64,000 nucleotides of DNA from contig NZ_JASHIK010000013.1 of the NCBI RefSeq assembly GCF_030733745.1, positions 62,001-126,000 of the forward strand. Direction: 5' to 3'. How positions within the stretch are numbered: position 1 is the stretch's first letter; every line of letters starts with the position of its first letter. The position numbers were made by a program, and so were the translations under genes. The notes beneath the pieces were generated by a model. It was given only the letters and a program-made list of their open reading frames with translations, had not been told where the DNA came from and did no database searches. This DNA is from Stappia sp. MMSF_3263 (GTDB lineage Bacteria > Pseudomonadota > Alphaproteobacteria > Rhizobiales > Stappiaceae). Positions 43,001 to 51,431 of this stretch are shown piece after piece.

Positions 43001-43940
43001 GTCCGCGATCCAGGCCGATGCAGGTGCCGAGACGACCCGGGTGTTGCAGGACGAGATGGGCGCGGTTTTCGCCAGCCTCTTCCTCAATGGCGAAGCCGAC
43101 GGCATGGAGCCGGTCCGCGCGCTCGCGCTCTTCTACGACTTTCGCGAGATGACGCCGGTGGGGCGTCGCGGCGACGAGATGGTGAGGCGGCTGGCCAACC
43201 GGCTGGTCGACATGGACCTGCTCGACCAGGCTGCCGAACTCCTGCGCCACCAGGTCGATCATCGCCTCAAGGGCGCGGCGCGCGCCCAGATCGCGGCCGA
43301 TCTCGGCGTGGTCTACCTCATGGACCGCAAGCCGGAGGAAGCGCTTCGGGTGTTGACGCGAACGAGGCAGGCGAAGCTGCCACGCGAGTTGGAGCGCCAG
43401 CGCAATATCGTCGAGGCGCGGGCGTTGACGGAGAGCGGCCGGCCGGATCTGGCGCTGGAGATCGTTCGCAACATGCGGGGCGAGGACGTGGAGCGGCTCA
43501 GGGCCGACACGCTCTGGGCCGCACAGAGCTGGCGCGAGGCGGGCGAACAGCTGGAAGGCATTGTCGGCGGACGCTGGTCGGATGCCGTGGCGCTCGCCGA
43601 TCAGGAGCGCAATGATATCCTGCGTGCCGCGATCGGATACTCGCTTGCCGATGACGGGTTCAGCCTGAGCCGCCTGAAGGCCAAGTTCATCGAGAAGATG
43701 AGCGACAGCCCGGAAGCGTCGGCCTTCGAGGTGGTTACCCGTCCGCTTGAGCAGCGCGGCGTCGAGTTCATGTCCGTGCTGGATTCGCTGCAGCGGGTGG
43801 ATTCACTGGATATTTTCCTGACCGAATACCAGCGCAAATACCTGCAACCGTCGCAGCATGTCGAGAAGCCCGCCAGGGAGCGCACGGCGCAGCGACAGGC
43901 CGAGCCGGACCAGACCGTCGTCGCGGGCGATGCAGGCTAG
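40071..43940 (+). CDS. Large exported AMIN-like/TPR protein of flagellar operon
   Basis: A 1289-residue protein of unknown function. The GTG at 40071 has GGGGAG upstream. A signal peptide ends near residue 46 (LGQLAGA). Three beta-rich segments that resemble AMIN domains follow at about 48-135, 200-275 and 480-590, with a Pro/Ala-rich spacer at about 285-460. From about 730 to 1180 the protein is a run of TPR-like helices. It lies 92 bases after motE in the fliL operon direction, with TTAA half-sites before it. A periplasmic role at the motor or cell wall is inferred from context. Confidence 0.75.
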   Translation: MRQPGPQKQKTQDVATKRVAAIFAFARLCLAVLLLLPVLGQLAGAQTLKATLRASQQDGYGRLVLTFEDLSLLPEYDALASNGVLRIRFRDEVSTSVESVPIDMPDFISIARRDPDGSALRFALMRDFRVNTMEAGEKLFIDLLPPNWQGLPPGLPDDVVRELARRAEEAIRRARALEQARLKGQIEPQVDLSVGNHPTFTRLSFDWNLNFDSAFVREGDMVKLTFNHDVPLDLSQLRAHLPPGVADATAFVDEGRLKFLLRVNPDVDIRAFREGMSYVVDITPRAMPDDPVNAAIDEALKETTAVPQGASEMVTAAGDSGPAQTPTDVDVPDSSVAAGPERSLAEADAAPRPVSKPGAEETMQASAGPDATADEMLAALAAGDGGTMAAAAMTQVAEAEEPAVEPAAAPQTREPEQTAEGQAQAAQVPEKPTEDDLPGEIDLRKIARPAEVPADAPEPATATPETPPLGYDDEARRFVVAEARRIGDTVRIAFPFSDPVSSAVFRRYQSIYLVFDTADPIDIRGMRSVLADRIEAVESTASGDWQTIRIDLDRDALATIGVDGSSWIMTIGDTILEPSRPLTLERAVRGDGGATIAIPFKAPAQVRSVPDPFVGDRVSVVTGFGPARGVLKPQSFTEFDALMSAHGVAVLPKADDLEVKIEGDAIILERPRGLAVSQGNLSQGSKVLQPVVDPSTPGHVDLGNLMSSDTEDFLQKIKEMEYRTANTPEENRRVPRMELSRFYLAHGFAHEALGLMRLAEGDDPALTRDPSFNLLMGAAQALAVRPKEAMGYLNQGELVDNADAAVWRTVTSAQLRDWTAARHNMSRGRAVVGNYPEIIQIEFNLAAAETMVEVHDYGQAAAVLSEIDPSLATPRQAARYDIIRGELADASGRSREALTAFDLVQRSTERPLAAKAAYLGLRIRHRDGEISTDEAIEELAGLAASWRGDEIELQTLRFLAQLYVQSGQYRNAFEAMQSAIQADAGAETTRVLQDEMGAVFASLFLNGEADGMEPVRALALFYDFREMTPVGRRGDEMVRRLANRLVDMDLLDQAAELLRHQVDHRLKGAARAQIAADLGVVYLMDRKPEEALRVLTRTRQAKLPRELERQRNIVEARALTESGRPDLALEIVRNMRGEDVERLRADTLWAAQSWREAGEQLEGIVGGRWSDAVALADQERNDILRAAIGYSLADDGFSLSRLKAKFIEKMSDSPEASAFEVVTRPLEQRGVEFMSVLDSLQRVDSLDIFLTEYQRKYLQPSQHVEKPARERTAQRQAEPDQTVVAGDAG

Positions 43941-44023
43941 CCGGGCGACCGTGCGCGCCGACAGCATTCTATCCTTGTTGCCAATTCCTGAAGGAAGTGG
44001 GCCGTACAACGCGAGACCTGGCG

Positions 44024-45103
44024 CTACCTGCCGTGCCTCTTCCTGACAGCGGGTGCGACGAAATCCATGATGACCTTTACCGGAATCTTCCAGGCATCGG
44101 GCTTGTTGTAGTTGCCGGCGTAGACAACGACGACGAGGCCGATGCTCTCCTGGACCGTGAGGCGCTGACCACCGTTTCCGAAGCCCGCGACCCAATCGGG
44201 AGGCGTGCCGCCGGCCGAAAGCCACCACTGGTAGCCATAGCGTAGCTCATCGAGGCTGGTGCGGGGCGTGAAGGCCTCGGAAAGCCATTCGGCCGGCACG
44301 ATCTGCCTTCCGTCATGCCGTCCGCCGTCCAGCACCAACTGGCCGATCCGGGCAAGGTCGCCGGCGTTCAGCCGTAGGCCCGATGCGGCGGATGGTTCGC
44401 CGTCGGCGCCCCGGATCCATTCGAACGTGTCGATGCCAAGCGGGGCGAAGAGTTTTTCTTTCGCGTAGGCATCGACCGACATGCCGGTGCCCTTCGCGAT
44501 CAGCCGGGCGACGATGGCGGTGGCGCCGCCATTGTAGGTCCAGCTCCTGCCCGGTTCGGCGACCATGGGCCGGTCGAGAACGAAGCGGTACCGGTCCTTC
44601 GCCATTTCCATGGCAACCTCGCTGTTGCGCGGATCGCTATACGGCAGGTCCTCGCTCCACTCGGTCCCCATGGTCATCGACAGGGCGTGACCGACGGTGA
44701 TCCCGTCGCGCAGGGGATCGCTGCGCAGGTCACGATAGTCGGGAAACTGTGCCAGCAGGGGCGCATCGACGGACGGCACCTTGCCCTCGCCGAGCGCGAT
44801 ACCGTAGAGCAGGCCGACGACCGACTTGGTCACCGAGCGCAGGTCATGCAGCGTGTCCGCCCCGTGCTCCCTGAGGCCGAGCGGTCGGCCCCAACGCTCG
44901 TCTGCGCCGGGAAAGGCGATCTCCGCCAGCGTCTCGCCCTTGAGGGTGACGAGCACATTGTGCAGCCCATCCAGCTCTCCCGCGTCGAAAGCCTCCTGCA
45001 GCGCACCGTTCATGGGGAGTTGTTCCTCTGGCAGGGCGCTGGTGGCCGGGAGTGTTGCCAGAAGCGCGAGGTATGCGGCGGCCAGTCTGGACGCAATCGT
45101 CAT
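44024..45103 (-). CDS. Serine hydrolase, beta-lactamase class C family
   Basis: A 359-residue exported enzyme with a signal peptide (LALLATLPATSA). The catalytic SxxK is SVTK (in DLRSVTKSVVGLLYGIA), the YxN motif is YNGG, and the third motif is probably FGNGGQRL. The family includes beta-lactamases, esterases and 6-aminohexanoate-dimer hydrolases; the IPxxKSV-like context favours an esterase or amidase. It sits between flagellar operons with no obvious link. Confidence 0.82.
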   Translation of the reverse strand: MTIASRLAAAYLALLATLPATSALPEEQLPMNGALQEAFDAGELDGLHNVLVTLKGETLAEIAFPGADERWGRPLGLREHGADTLHDLRSVTKSVVGLLYGIALGEGKVPSVDAPLLAQFPDYRDLRSDPLRDGITVGHALSMTMGTEWSEDLPYSDPRNSEVAMEMAKDRYRFVLDRPMVAEPGRSWTYNGGATAIVARLIAKGTGMSVDAYAKEKLFAPLGIDTFEWIRGADGEPSAASGLRLNAGDLARIGQLVLDGGRHDGRQIVPAEWLSEAFTPRTSLDELRYGYQWWLSAGGTPPDWVAGFGNGGQRLTVQESIGLVVVVYAGNYNKPDAWKIPVKVIMDFVAPAVRKRHGR

Positions 45104-45134
45104 GTCTCGGGTCGATCCTTCGGTTCCGTATGGG

Positions 45135-45902
45135 TCAGCTGCTTACGAAACTTTGCACGAGGCTGCCCGCGATCAGGTTCCAGCCGTCGACCAGAACGAA
45201 GAAGATCAGCTTGAACGGCAGCGAGATCACCACCGGCGGCAGCATCATCATGCCCATCGACATCAGCACCGAGGCGATGACCAGGTCGATGATCAGGAAC
45301 GGCAGGTAGAGCAGGAAGCCGATCTCGAAGGCGCGACGCAGCTCGCTGATCATGAAGGCGGGCACCAGGATGCGCATGCTCAGGTCTTCCGGCAGTTCGG
45401 GAGCCTCCTGGCCGGACAGTTCGGTAAACAGGGCCACATCCTTCTCGCGTACGTTGGCCCGCATGAAGGCATGGAAAGGGCGCGAGCCGCGCTCATAGGC
45501 CTCGGTAAGCTCGATGTTTCCCTCGACCAGCGGCTGGATCGCCTCGTTGTAGGCCGCCTCGAACGTGGGGGCCATGATGAAGGCGGTCAGGAACAGGGCG
45601 AGCGATGTCATCACCGCGTTGGGCGGTGCCGTCTGCAGGCCGATGGCCGAGCGCAGCAACGACAGCACGACAACGATCCGGGTGAAGCTCGTCACCATGA
45701 TCAGGATCGATGGCGCCAGGCTGAGGATGGTCAGCAGCGCGACGAGCTGAACGGCACGCTCGGTGAGGCCGGTGCCCTCGCCAAAGCCGATCGAGATGTC
45801 CTGGGCCAATGCCGGGTTGGCAAGGCCCAGAAGCATCAGGCATGCGAGTCCTGCGCCGGTGATCCTGCCGGACAACAGGACACCGCGGCGCAGGTGGTTC
45901 AT
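45135..45902 (-). CDS. fliP: Flagellar export protein FliP
   Basis: A 255-residue membrane protein of the export gate. A cleavable signal (ANPALAQ), then the FliP signatures PSILIMVTSFTRIVVVLSLLRSAIG and FLIIDLVIASVLMSMGMMMLP. FliP forms the gate with FliQ and FliR. It overlaps fliO by four bases. Confidence 0.95.
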   Translation of the reverse strand: MNHLRRGVLLSGRITGAGLACLMLLGLANPALAQDISIGFGEGTGLTERAVQLVALLTILSLAPSILIMVTSFTRIVVVLSLLRSAIGLQTAPPNAVMTSLALFLTAFIMAPTFEAAYNEAIQPLVEGNIELTEAYERGSRPFHAFMRANVREKDVALFTELSGQEAPELPEDLSMRILVPAFMISELRRAFEIGFLLYLPFLIIDLVIASVLMSMGMMMLPPVVISLPFKLIFFVLVDGWNLIAGSLVQSFVSS

Positions 45903-47443
45903 TTGCGTGTTCCGCTGATCTCGCTCAGAAGGCGTGCCATTTCTTCCTCGATGGCATCCATGGTCACGGGGCTGCCATCGGCCGCCTTCCCGGGCGCGGA
46001 GGCATCGTCTTCCGCCTTCTCGGGTTGATCCGGGTGAGGGGCCTGCGTCTCGGCCGGTGCGGCTTCGGCGGAGGTCTCGTTGTCGGCCGGCGTCTCCTCG
46101 ACCGGTGTCGCCGGCGCATCGGCTTTCACCGGCTCCGGCGTCCCGGCCCCGTCTTCGCCGGGTTCCGGTGTGTTCCCGGCAACCGGCTCGGCGCGCGGCG
46201 GTTCGACCGACGGGGCGGCCTGCGGAGCAGGCGCCGGCGCGGATGGCGGTGTCGGGCGGGCGCCGAAATCGGCACGCGGTTCGCTCCGTGGCGCGGGAGC
46301 TCCACCGCGCGACTGGTCGAGTTCGGCCAGCAACGCATCTTCCAGAGAGCCTGGCTCCGGCGCACGTTTCTCAGCCGCCGGCGGGGCGGACGAGGGGGAC
46401 GCCGGGGACGACGATGACGGCGTTGCCGCCGGGCTTGTCGCCAAGGGAGCCACGGGCGTTGGCGCGGAGGCAGGCGAGGAGACGCCGCTGGCGGCGCCTG
46501 CTCCCGTGCCTGCTGCGGCGCTCACGCCGGACAGGTCTCCGCGCGATGTCTTGTCGCCGTTCTCGCCGAACTGCGGAAAGGCGGTGCGGGCATTGGCGGC
46601 CGGTCCGGAAGAGGGGGGTGTCACGTTGCGCCGGATCGGCGGCGGCGGGTCGCGTCGCGGCGGAGGTGCCGAAACGGCGCCGGTGGAGGAAAAGGCGGAA
46701 CTCGCAGAAGGTGTCGGCGCACGCGGTGCAGGTGCCGATGCGTCGGTACGTTCCGCGGCCGCAGCGGTCGAGCTCCCGCGCGCCAGGCCGGCGACGGCGG
46801 CTCCTGCCGCCGCGACGGACGCCCCGGCCCGTTTCAACGGTGACGCACCATTGTCGGGATTGTCGGCGGGGCGCGGCTGGGACGGTGCAAAGCTTCTTTG
46901 CGGAGCCGGTGCCCGTGGAGCCGGCGGGGCTGCGTTCGCCTGGGGCGCGGGTGCCGGCTGGGGTGCGGGCCGCCGCGCGGCGGGCGCCTGCTGGGGTGCG
47001 GGTCGCGGAGGTGCCGCCTCGCGCATGGCGGGCTGCGCCGGCGCCACGGGAACCGGCTGCGGCTCGGTGTCGAGCGGCGCCATTGTGACCGTGGTTTCCG
47101 AGGCTGCTGCCGGCTGGCGCGGATAGGCTTGCGACACCGGCACGCCGCGAACGATGTTGCGCTCGACGACGACGTCGCTCGGTCCGCCGACCAAGAGGAG
47201 GTGCTCCACATTGTCGCGGCGGATCAGGATCAGCCGTCGGCGGGTGTCGAGGGCGGCGGCATCCATGACGGCCACGCGCGGCTGGCGCGAGCGGCCTCCG
47301 AGGGCGCGCGTTCCGGCGATCCGCCGCAAGACCCAGACGAAGATCGATATCAGCGCCAGGACAATTACGACGGCAATGAAGAAGCCGATACCGCGCGCCC
47401 AGCCGGGCTCCATCTGGAAGGTGTCAACCAGCCAACTTGTCAT
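45899..47443 (-). CDS. fliO: FliO-like protein with a long disordered tail
   Basis: A 514-residue protein. One membrane helix (GIGFFIAVVIVLALISIFVWV, about 17-37) is followed by the short FliO domain (RVAVMDAAALDTRRRLILIR, EHLLLVGGPSDVVVE). The remaining about 400 residues are Pro/Ala/Ser/Glu-rich and probably unstructured. FliO helps assemble the FliP ring. The start at 47443 has AAGGG upstream. The tail is much longer than in most FliO proteins and may tether the gate to other parts. Confidence 0.82.
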   Translation of the reverse strand: MTSWLVDTFQMEPGWARGIGFFIAVVIVLALISIFVWVLRRIAGTRALGGRSRQPRVAVMDAAALDTRRRLILIRRDNVEHLLLVGGPSDVVVERNIVRGVPVSQAYPRQPAAASETTVTMAPLDTEPQPVPVAPAQPAMREAAPPRPAPQQAPAARRPAPQPAPAPQANAAPPAPRAPAPQRSFAPSQPRPADNPDNGASPLKRAGASVAAAGAAVAGLARGSSTAAAAERTDASAPAPRAPTPSASSAFSSTGAVSAPPPRRDPPPPIRRNVTPPSSGPAANARTAFPQFGENGDKTSRGDLSGVSAAAGTGAGAASGVSSPASAPTPVAPLATSPAATPSSSSPASPSSAPPAAEKRAPEPGSLEDALLAELDQSRGGAPAPRSEPRADFGARPTPPSAPAPAPQAAPSVEPPRAEPVAGNTPEPGEDGAGTPEPVKADAPATPVEETPADNETSAEAAPAETQAPHPDQPEKAEDDASAPGKAADGSPVTMDAIEEEMARLLSEISGTRK

Positions 47444-47678
47444 GCCCTTCGGCCTTTTCCTTTTCGAGCGTGGTCTGGAAGGACCGCATCCACGCGGCCC
47501 GTTGCCTGTCCATCCCCGCCTCGTTTCCGGGGCGCGCACCATGCGGCCGTCCCGGAATCCCCTGATCTGTGGCCTCGCGCGGCCCGCCCTGTTCCAGGAT
47601 GTGCGCGCGAATCCAAGCTTGCTTCAACCTGTTTAGCCGTTTTGCGCGATTCTCTCAAAGAGGGAGGTTAACGCGGAT

Positions 47679-47693
47679 CGGCAAAAAATGCCG
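47679..47693. promoter_or_regulatory. FlbD enhancer-like palindrome (ftr-like), flgB/fliO
   Basis: CGGCA-AAAAA-TGCCG with the 5-base spacer, about 160 bp before flgB. No sigma-54 promoter is near it, so here FlbD may repress, as known for an early operon in Caulobacter. Confidence 0.5.
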
Positions 47694-47781
47694 AATTGGA
47701 GCCGCAAACTGCAAGGCGTTGATGCGCGAGGGCCGGAAAGGCGCGCGAATGCGGGCCCGAAACTTACCGATCCGTTAATCG

Positions 47782-47798
47782 TTAACCGCCCGTTAACC
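47782..47798 (+). promoter_or_regulatory. CtrA-type box of flgB
   Basis: TTAA-CCGCCCG-TTAACC, a perfect match to TTAA-N7-TTAAC, 58 bases upstream of the flgB start codon. Confidence 0.75.
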
Positions 47799-47855
47799 AT
47801 CTGCCCGGCAGTATCTGCCTAGCATTACTCAAGAGTCGCGAAGGCAAGGACGGCT

Positions 47856-48263
47856 ATGTCGATCTCGGACCTGCAACTGTTCCAGGCGCTGAAATCCAAG
47901 ATGCAGTGGCATCAGAGCCGGCAGGGCGTCCTGGCGGAGAACGTCGCCAATGCCGACACGCCCGGTTACGCCGGCAAGGACCTGAAGGCCTTCTCCTTCC
48001 AGGACGTCATGGCGCAGCGCTCCGTCGGCCTGCAGACGTCGCGCACCAGCACCAGTCATCTGGTCGGATCGATGATGCGCGAGACCGGCAATGTCGAGCG
48101 CGACGAGACGACAGGGTTCGAGATCACGCCGGACGGCAACTCGGTCGTGCTCGAGGAGCAGATGATGAAGGTGACCGAGAACCAGATGGACTACCAGACG
48201 GTCGCCTCGCTCTACCAGAAGGGCCTCGGCCTGATCCGAACCGCGCTCTCGCGCAACGGCTGA
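47856..48263 (+). CDS. flgB: Proximal rod protein FlgB
   Basis: A 135-residue rod subunit, with the family start ENVANADTPGYAGKDLKAF and the C-terminal DYQTVASLYQKGLGLIRTAL. It is the first gene of flgB-flgC-fliE-fliQ-fliR-flhB. A perfect CtrA-type box precedes it. Confidence 0.94.
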   Translation: MSISDLQLFQALKSKMQWHQSRQGVLAENVANADTPGYAGKDLKAFSFQDVMAQRSVGLQTSRTSTSHLVGSMMRETGNVERDETTGFEITPDGNSVVLEEQMMKVTENQMDYQTVASLYQKGLGLIRTALSRNG

Positions 48264-48344
48264 GGCTTGGTAGGTCGTCCCTAGCCAGCGGCAGGCGCGT
48301 CCGGGTGCGGGCGTGTCCCTTTTCTCCGATCCGGGAGTTTCACC

Positions 48345-48755
48345 GTGGATTTCGTCAAGTCGATCTTCATCGCCGCCACGGGCCTCAAGGCCCAGAACGG
48401 GCGCATGCGGATCATCGCGGAAAACATCGCCAACGCAGACTCGACCGGCCGCACGCCGGACGAGGATCCCTACCGGCGCAAGATCCCGACCTTCAGCGCG
48501 ACGCTTGATCGCGAACTCAAGGCCGAGGTCGTCGAGCTTGGCCGCGTGGAGTTCGACAAGTCGGACTTCAAGACACGCTACGAGCCCGGCCATCCGGCCG
48601 CCGACCAGAACGGCAATGTGCGCATGCCCAATGTCGATACGCTGGTCGAAATGGTCGACATGCGAGAGGCGCAGCGTTCCTACGAGGCCAACCTCAACCT
48701 GATTTCGGCGACACGGCGCATGCTGCAGAAGACCATCGACATCCTGCGGGCCTGA
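48345..48755 (+). CDS. flgC: Proximal rod protein FlgC
   Basis: A 136-residue rod subunit. ENIANADSTGRTPDEDPYRRK near the start and EAQRSYEANLNLISATRRM near the end are FlgC signatures. It follows flgB by 81 bases. Confidence 0.94.
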   Translation: MDFVKSIFIAATGLKAQNGRMRIIAENIANADSTGRTPDEDPYRRKIPTFSATLDRELKAEVVELGRVEFDKSDFKTRYEPGHPAADQNGNVRMPNVDTLVEMVDMREAQRSYEANLNLISATRRMLQKTIDILRA

Positions 48756-48814
48756 CGGCGGCGCTGTCAGCCTTGCAATCCTGACCTGTTTTTCATTCCG
48801 GGAGCCCCCGACAC

Positions 48815-49129
48815 ATGTCCACGCCATCGATCGCAGCCGGCGCCTATCGCATGACATCCGCGCTTGCGGGCGCGAATCAGGATAAACAGGTTAAAACTTC
48901 GTCGACGGCGACGCCGGACTTCGCCAACATGGTCAAGTCGGCCGTCGAGACGGTCGTCGAACAGGGTGCGAAGTCCGACCAGCAGGCGCTGGCCCTGACG
49001 CAGGGCAAGGCAAATGTGGTCGATGTCGTTACGGCGGTCGCCGAGACCGAGGTGGCGATGGAAACGCTCGTTTCGGTGCGCGACAGGGTGATTTCCGCCT
49101 ATCAGGAGATCATGCGCATGCCGATCTGA
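48815..49129 (+). CDS. fliE: Basal body protein FliE
   Basis: A 104-residue protein that joins the MS ring to the rod. DFANMVKSAVETVVEQG and the C-terminal LVSVRDRVISAYQEIMRMPI are typical. It lies between flgC and fliQ. Confidence 0.93.
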   Translation: MSTPSIAAGAYRMTSALAGANQDKQVKTSSTATPDFANMVKSAVETVVEQGAKSDQQALALTQGKANVVDVVTAVAETEVAMETLVSVRDRVISAYQEIMRMPI

Positions 49130-49190
49130 GCATGAGCGGCGGCGGCGGTTTGTCGCCCCAAGTCCGCAGCGCGGGGATCGGAAGACGGGA

Positions 49191-49460
49191 ATGACCGGGC
49201 CGGAAGTACTCGATCTTGCCCGCCAGGGCATCTGGACCCTCATCATCGTGTCCGCGCCGCCGATGGTCGTCGGCCTGCTCGTCGGCGTCGTCATCGCCCT
49301 GTTCCAGGCACTCACCCAGATCCAGGAAATGACGCTTGTCTTCGTGCCGAAGATCCTGGCGATCTTCGTGACGCTGCTGATTTCCCTGCCTTTCATGGGG
49401 CAGGCGCTGGAAGCCTATACGGCACGGATCGCCGACATGATCATTGCCAGCGGCGGCTGA
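49191..49460 (+). CDS. fliQ: Flagellar export protein FliQ
   Basis: An 89-residue protein with two membrane helices (LIIVSAPPMVVGLLVGVVIA and ILAIFVTLLISLPF) and the conserved ALTQIQEMTL loop. Part of the export gate with FliP and FliR. It is two bases from fliR. Confidence 0.95.
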   Translation: MTGPEVLDLARQGIWTLIIVSAPPMVVGLLVGVVIALFQALTQIQEMTLVFVPKILAIFVTLLISLPFMGQALEAYTARIADMIIASGG

Positions 49461-49462
49461 CC

Positions 49463-50236
49463 ATGACCTTCAACGTCACCATCCTGCCGCAGGTCGCGCT
49501 GCTCTTCATGCTGCTCTTCGCCCGGATCGGCACGATGCTGATGCTGATGCCGGCGCTCGGGGAAGGCTCGATCTCGCCGCAGGTCCGTCTCGGCGTGGCC
49601 CTGCTGCTGACGCTGGCCTTCTACCCGCTGGTGACGCCGCTTTATTCGGTGGATGCCACCTCGCCGCTGCCGCGTATCGGCTACCTGCTGGCGATGGAAT
49701 TCGCCATCGGCTTCTTCATCGGCCTGAGCTCGCGCATCATCACCTATGCGCTTTCCATCGCCGGGATGATCATCGCCAACCAGTCGGGCCTTGCCTTCGC
49801 GATGGCGACCGATCCGACGATGGACGGCCAGCAGGGCGCGGTGATCGGCTCGTTCCTGAGCCTGCTTGGCATCACCCTGATCTTCGCCTTCGACCTGCAC
49901 TATCTGGTTATTGCCGCGATGCATGACAGCTTCCGCCTGTTTCCTCCCGGCGGGGGGCTTCCGGTCGGCGACATGGCGGAGATGGTGACGATGATGACGG
50001 CGGAGGTCTTCGCCATCGCCATCCGGATCTCGGCCCCGTTTCTGGTGGTCGGGCTGGTTTTCTATTTCGGCCTCGGGCTGCTCAACAAGCTGATGCCGCA
50101 GATGCAGATCTTCTTCATCGCCATGCCGCTCAACATCGCTGTCGGAGGGCTGATGCTGTTCGCCCTGCTGACCACCATGATGATGTGGTACCTGGCGCAT
50201 TTCCAGACGGCGCTCGGCCGGTTCATCGCGGGGTAG
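49463..50236 (+). CDS. fliR: Flagellar export protein FliR
   Basis: A 257-residue gate protein with about six membrane helices. FARIGTMLMLMPALGE near the start and GLGLLNKLMPQMQIFFIAMPL near the end are FliR signatures. It is coupled to fliQ and flhB with spacings of 2 and 4 bases. Confidence 0.95.
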   Translation: MTFNVTILPQVALLFMLLFARIGTMLMLMPALGEGSISPQVRLGVALLLTLAFYPLVTPLYSVDATSPLPRIGYLLAMEFAIGFFIGLSSRIITYALSIAGMIIANQSGLAFAMATDPTMDGQQGAVIGSFLSLLGITLIFAFDLHYLVIAAMHDSFRLFPPGGGLPVGDMAEMVTMMTAEVFAIAIRISAPFLVVGLVFYFGLGLLNKLMPQMQIFFIAMPLNIAVGGLMLFALLTTMMMWYLAHFQTALGRFIAG

Positions 50237-50240
50237 GGCG

Positions 50241-51317
50241 ATGGCCGAACAGAACGACGACGCCGAAAAAACAGAAGACCCCACCCAAAAGAAGCTCGAG
50301 GACGCCCTTAAAAAAGGCGATGTCGCCAAGAGCCAGGAAGTCTCCACCTGGTTCGCGATGCTGGGCACCGGGCTCGTGGTGGCGATCATGGCGCCGAGTG
50401 CCGCCGGCGCCCTGCAGGACGCACTGGCGGGCTATCTCGCCAATTCGCACCAGATCCCGGTCGACAGCGGCGGGTTGCGCCAGCTTTGGCAGGGCACGGG
50501 TCTGCGCATCGGCGCCATCCTCGCCCTGCCGCTGCTCATCCTGCTGGCGCTGGCTCTTGCCGGCAACATGGTCCAGCACCAGCTCATCTGGTCTGCCGAG
50601 CGGATGAAGCCGAAGCTGTCGAAGATCTCGCCGCTGGCCGGGTTCAAGCGGTTGTTCTCCTCCGAGAGCCTGGTCAACTTCGCCAAGGGGCTGGTGAAGA
50701 TCTGCGTGGTCAGCGGCCTGATGGTCGCGGTTCTGTGGCCGCATCGCGACGAGATCGACACGATGATCCTGCGCGAGACGGGCTCGATCCTGGTCATCAC
50801 GCGCGAGCTGATCCTGCAGCTTATCGCCGCGATCCTGGCGGTGATGACGGTGGTGGCGGCGGCGGACTTCCTCTACCAGCGCCACCGCTGGCTCGAGAAG
50901 CAGAAGATGAGCCAGCGGGAGATCAAGGAAGAATACAAGCAGACCGAAGGCGACCCGCTGGTCAAGGGCAAGATCCGGCAATTGCGCATGGAGCGGTCGC
51001 GCCGGCGCATGATGGCCTCGGTGCCTGAGGCGACGGTGGTGATCACCAACCCGACCCACTACGCGGTGGCGCTCAAATACGAGCAGGGCATGCAGGCGCC
51101 GCTCTGCCTTGCCAAGGGCACGGACCAGGTTGCGCTGAAGATTCGGGAGGTGGCGCGCGACAACGATGTGCCGATCATCGAGAATCCTCCGCTCGCCCGT
51201 GCATTGTATGCTTTGATCGACATCGACCAGGAAGTTCCCGAGGAGCAGTATCGGGCGGTGGCAGAAGTGATCGGTTTCGTTTATCGAATGCGGGAGCGTG
51301 GCTCCTGGCGCGGATAG
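50241..51317 (+). CDS. flhB: Export substrate-specificity protein FlhB
   Basis: A 358-residue gate protein: four membrane helices, then the cytosolic domain with the self-cleavage site NPTH at about 270 (VVITNPTHYAVALKY). Cleavage switches export from rod/hook to filament substrates. It is the last flagellar gene of the operon; cckA follows 114 bases later on the same strand. Confidence 0.95.
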   Translation: MAEQNDDAEKTEDPTQKKLEDALKKGDVAKSQEVSTWFAMLGTGLVVAIMAPSAAGALQDALAGYLANSHQIPVDSGGLRQLWQGTGLRIGAILALPLLILLALALAGNMVQHQLIWSAERMKPKLSKISPLAGFKRLFSSESLVNFAKGLVKICVVSGLMVAVLWPHRDEIDTMILRETGSILVITRELILQLIAAILAVMTVVAAADFLYQRHRWLEKQKMSQREIKEEYKQTEGDPLVKGKIRQLRMERSRRRMMASVPEATVVITNPTHYAVALKYEQGMQAPLCLAKGTDQVALKIREVARDNDVPIIENPPLARALYALIDIDQEVPEEQYRAVAEVIGFVYRMRERGSWRG

Positions 51318-51431
51318 GGCATGCCGGCTGTTGCCGTCTTGGGCCCGCCGACGCGCCGGGGCGACACGCGGGAATGGTTGTCGGACGAGAAGCGGGAGGC
51401 GGGCGCGCGTGGCGCGCCGCGGGGTGGTTGA

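Larger units (their letters stand above)
47444..47855. other. Divergent control region, fliO / flgB
   Basis: About 410 bases. It holds the palindrome at 47679, the CtrA-type box at 47782 and a run of TTAAC half-sites. Short open frames reading into fliO (for example 47424-47627) lack ribosome sites and conserved features. No sigma-54 site is visible here. Confidence 0.6.

Noticed and set aside
40032-43262. A 1076-codon minus-strand open frame opposite the large TPR gene
   Set aside because: GC-rich antisense shadow: composition is Arg/His-rich, with no domain, while the plus strand encodes a signal peptide and TPRs.
47424-47627. Small minus-strand gene overlapping the fliO start
   Set aside because: No ribosome site or conserved pattern; the FliO start at 47443 explains the coding signal.
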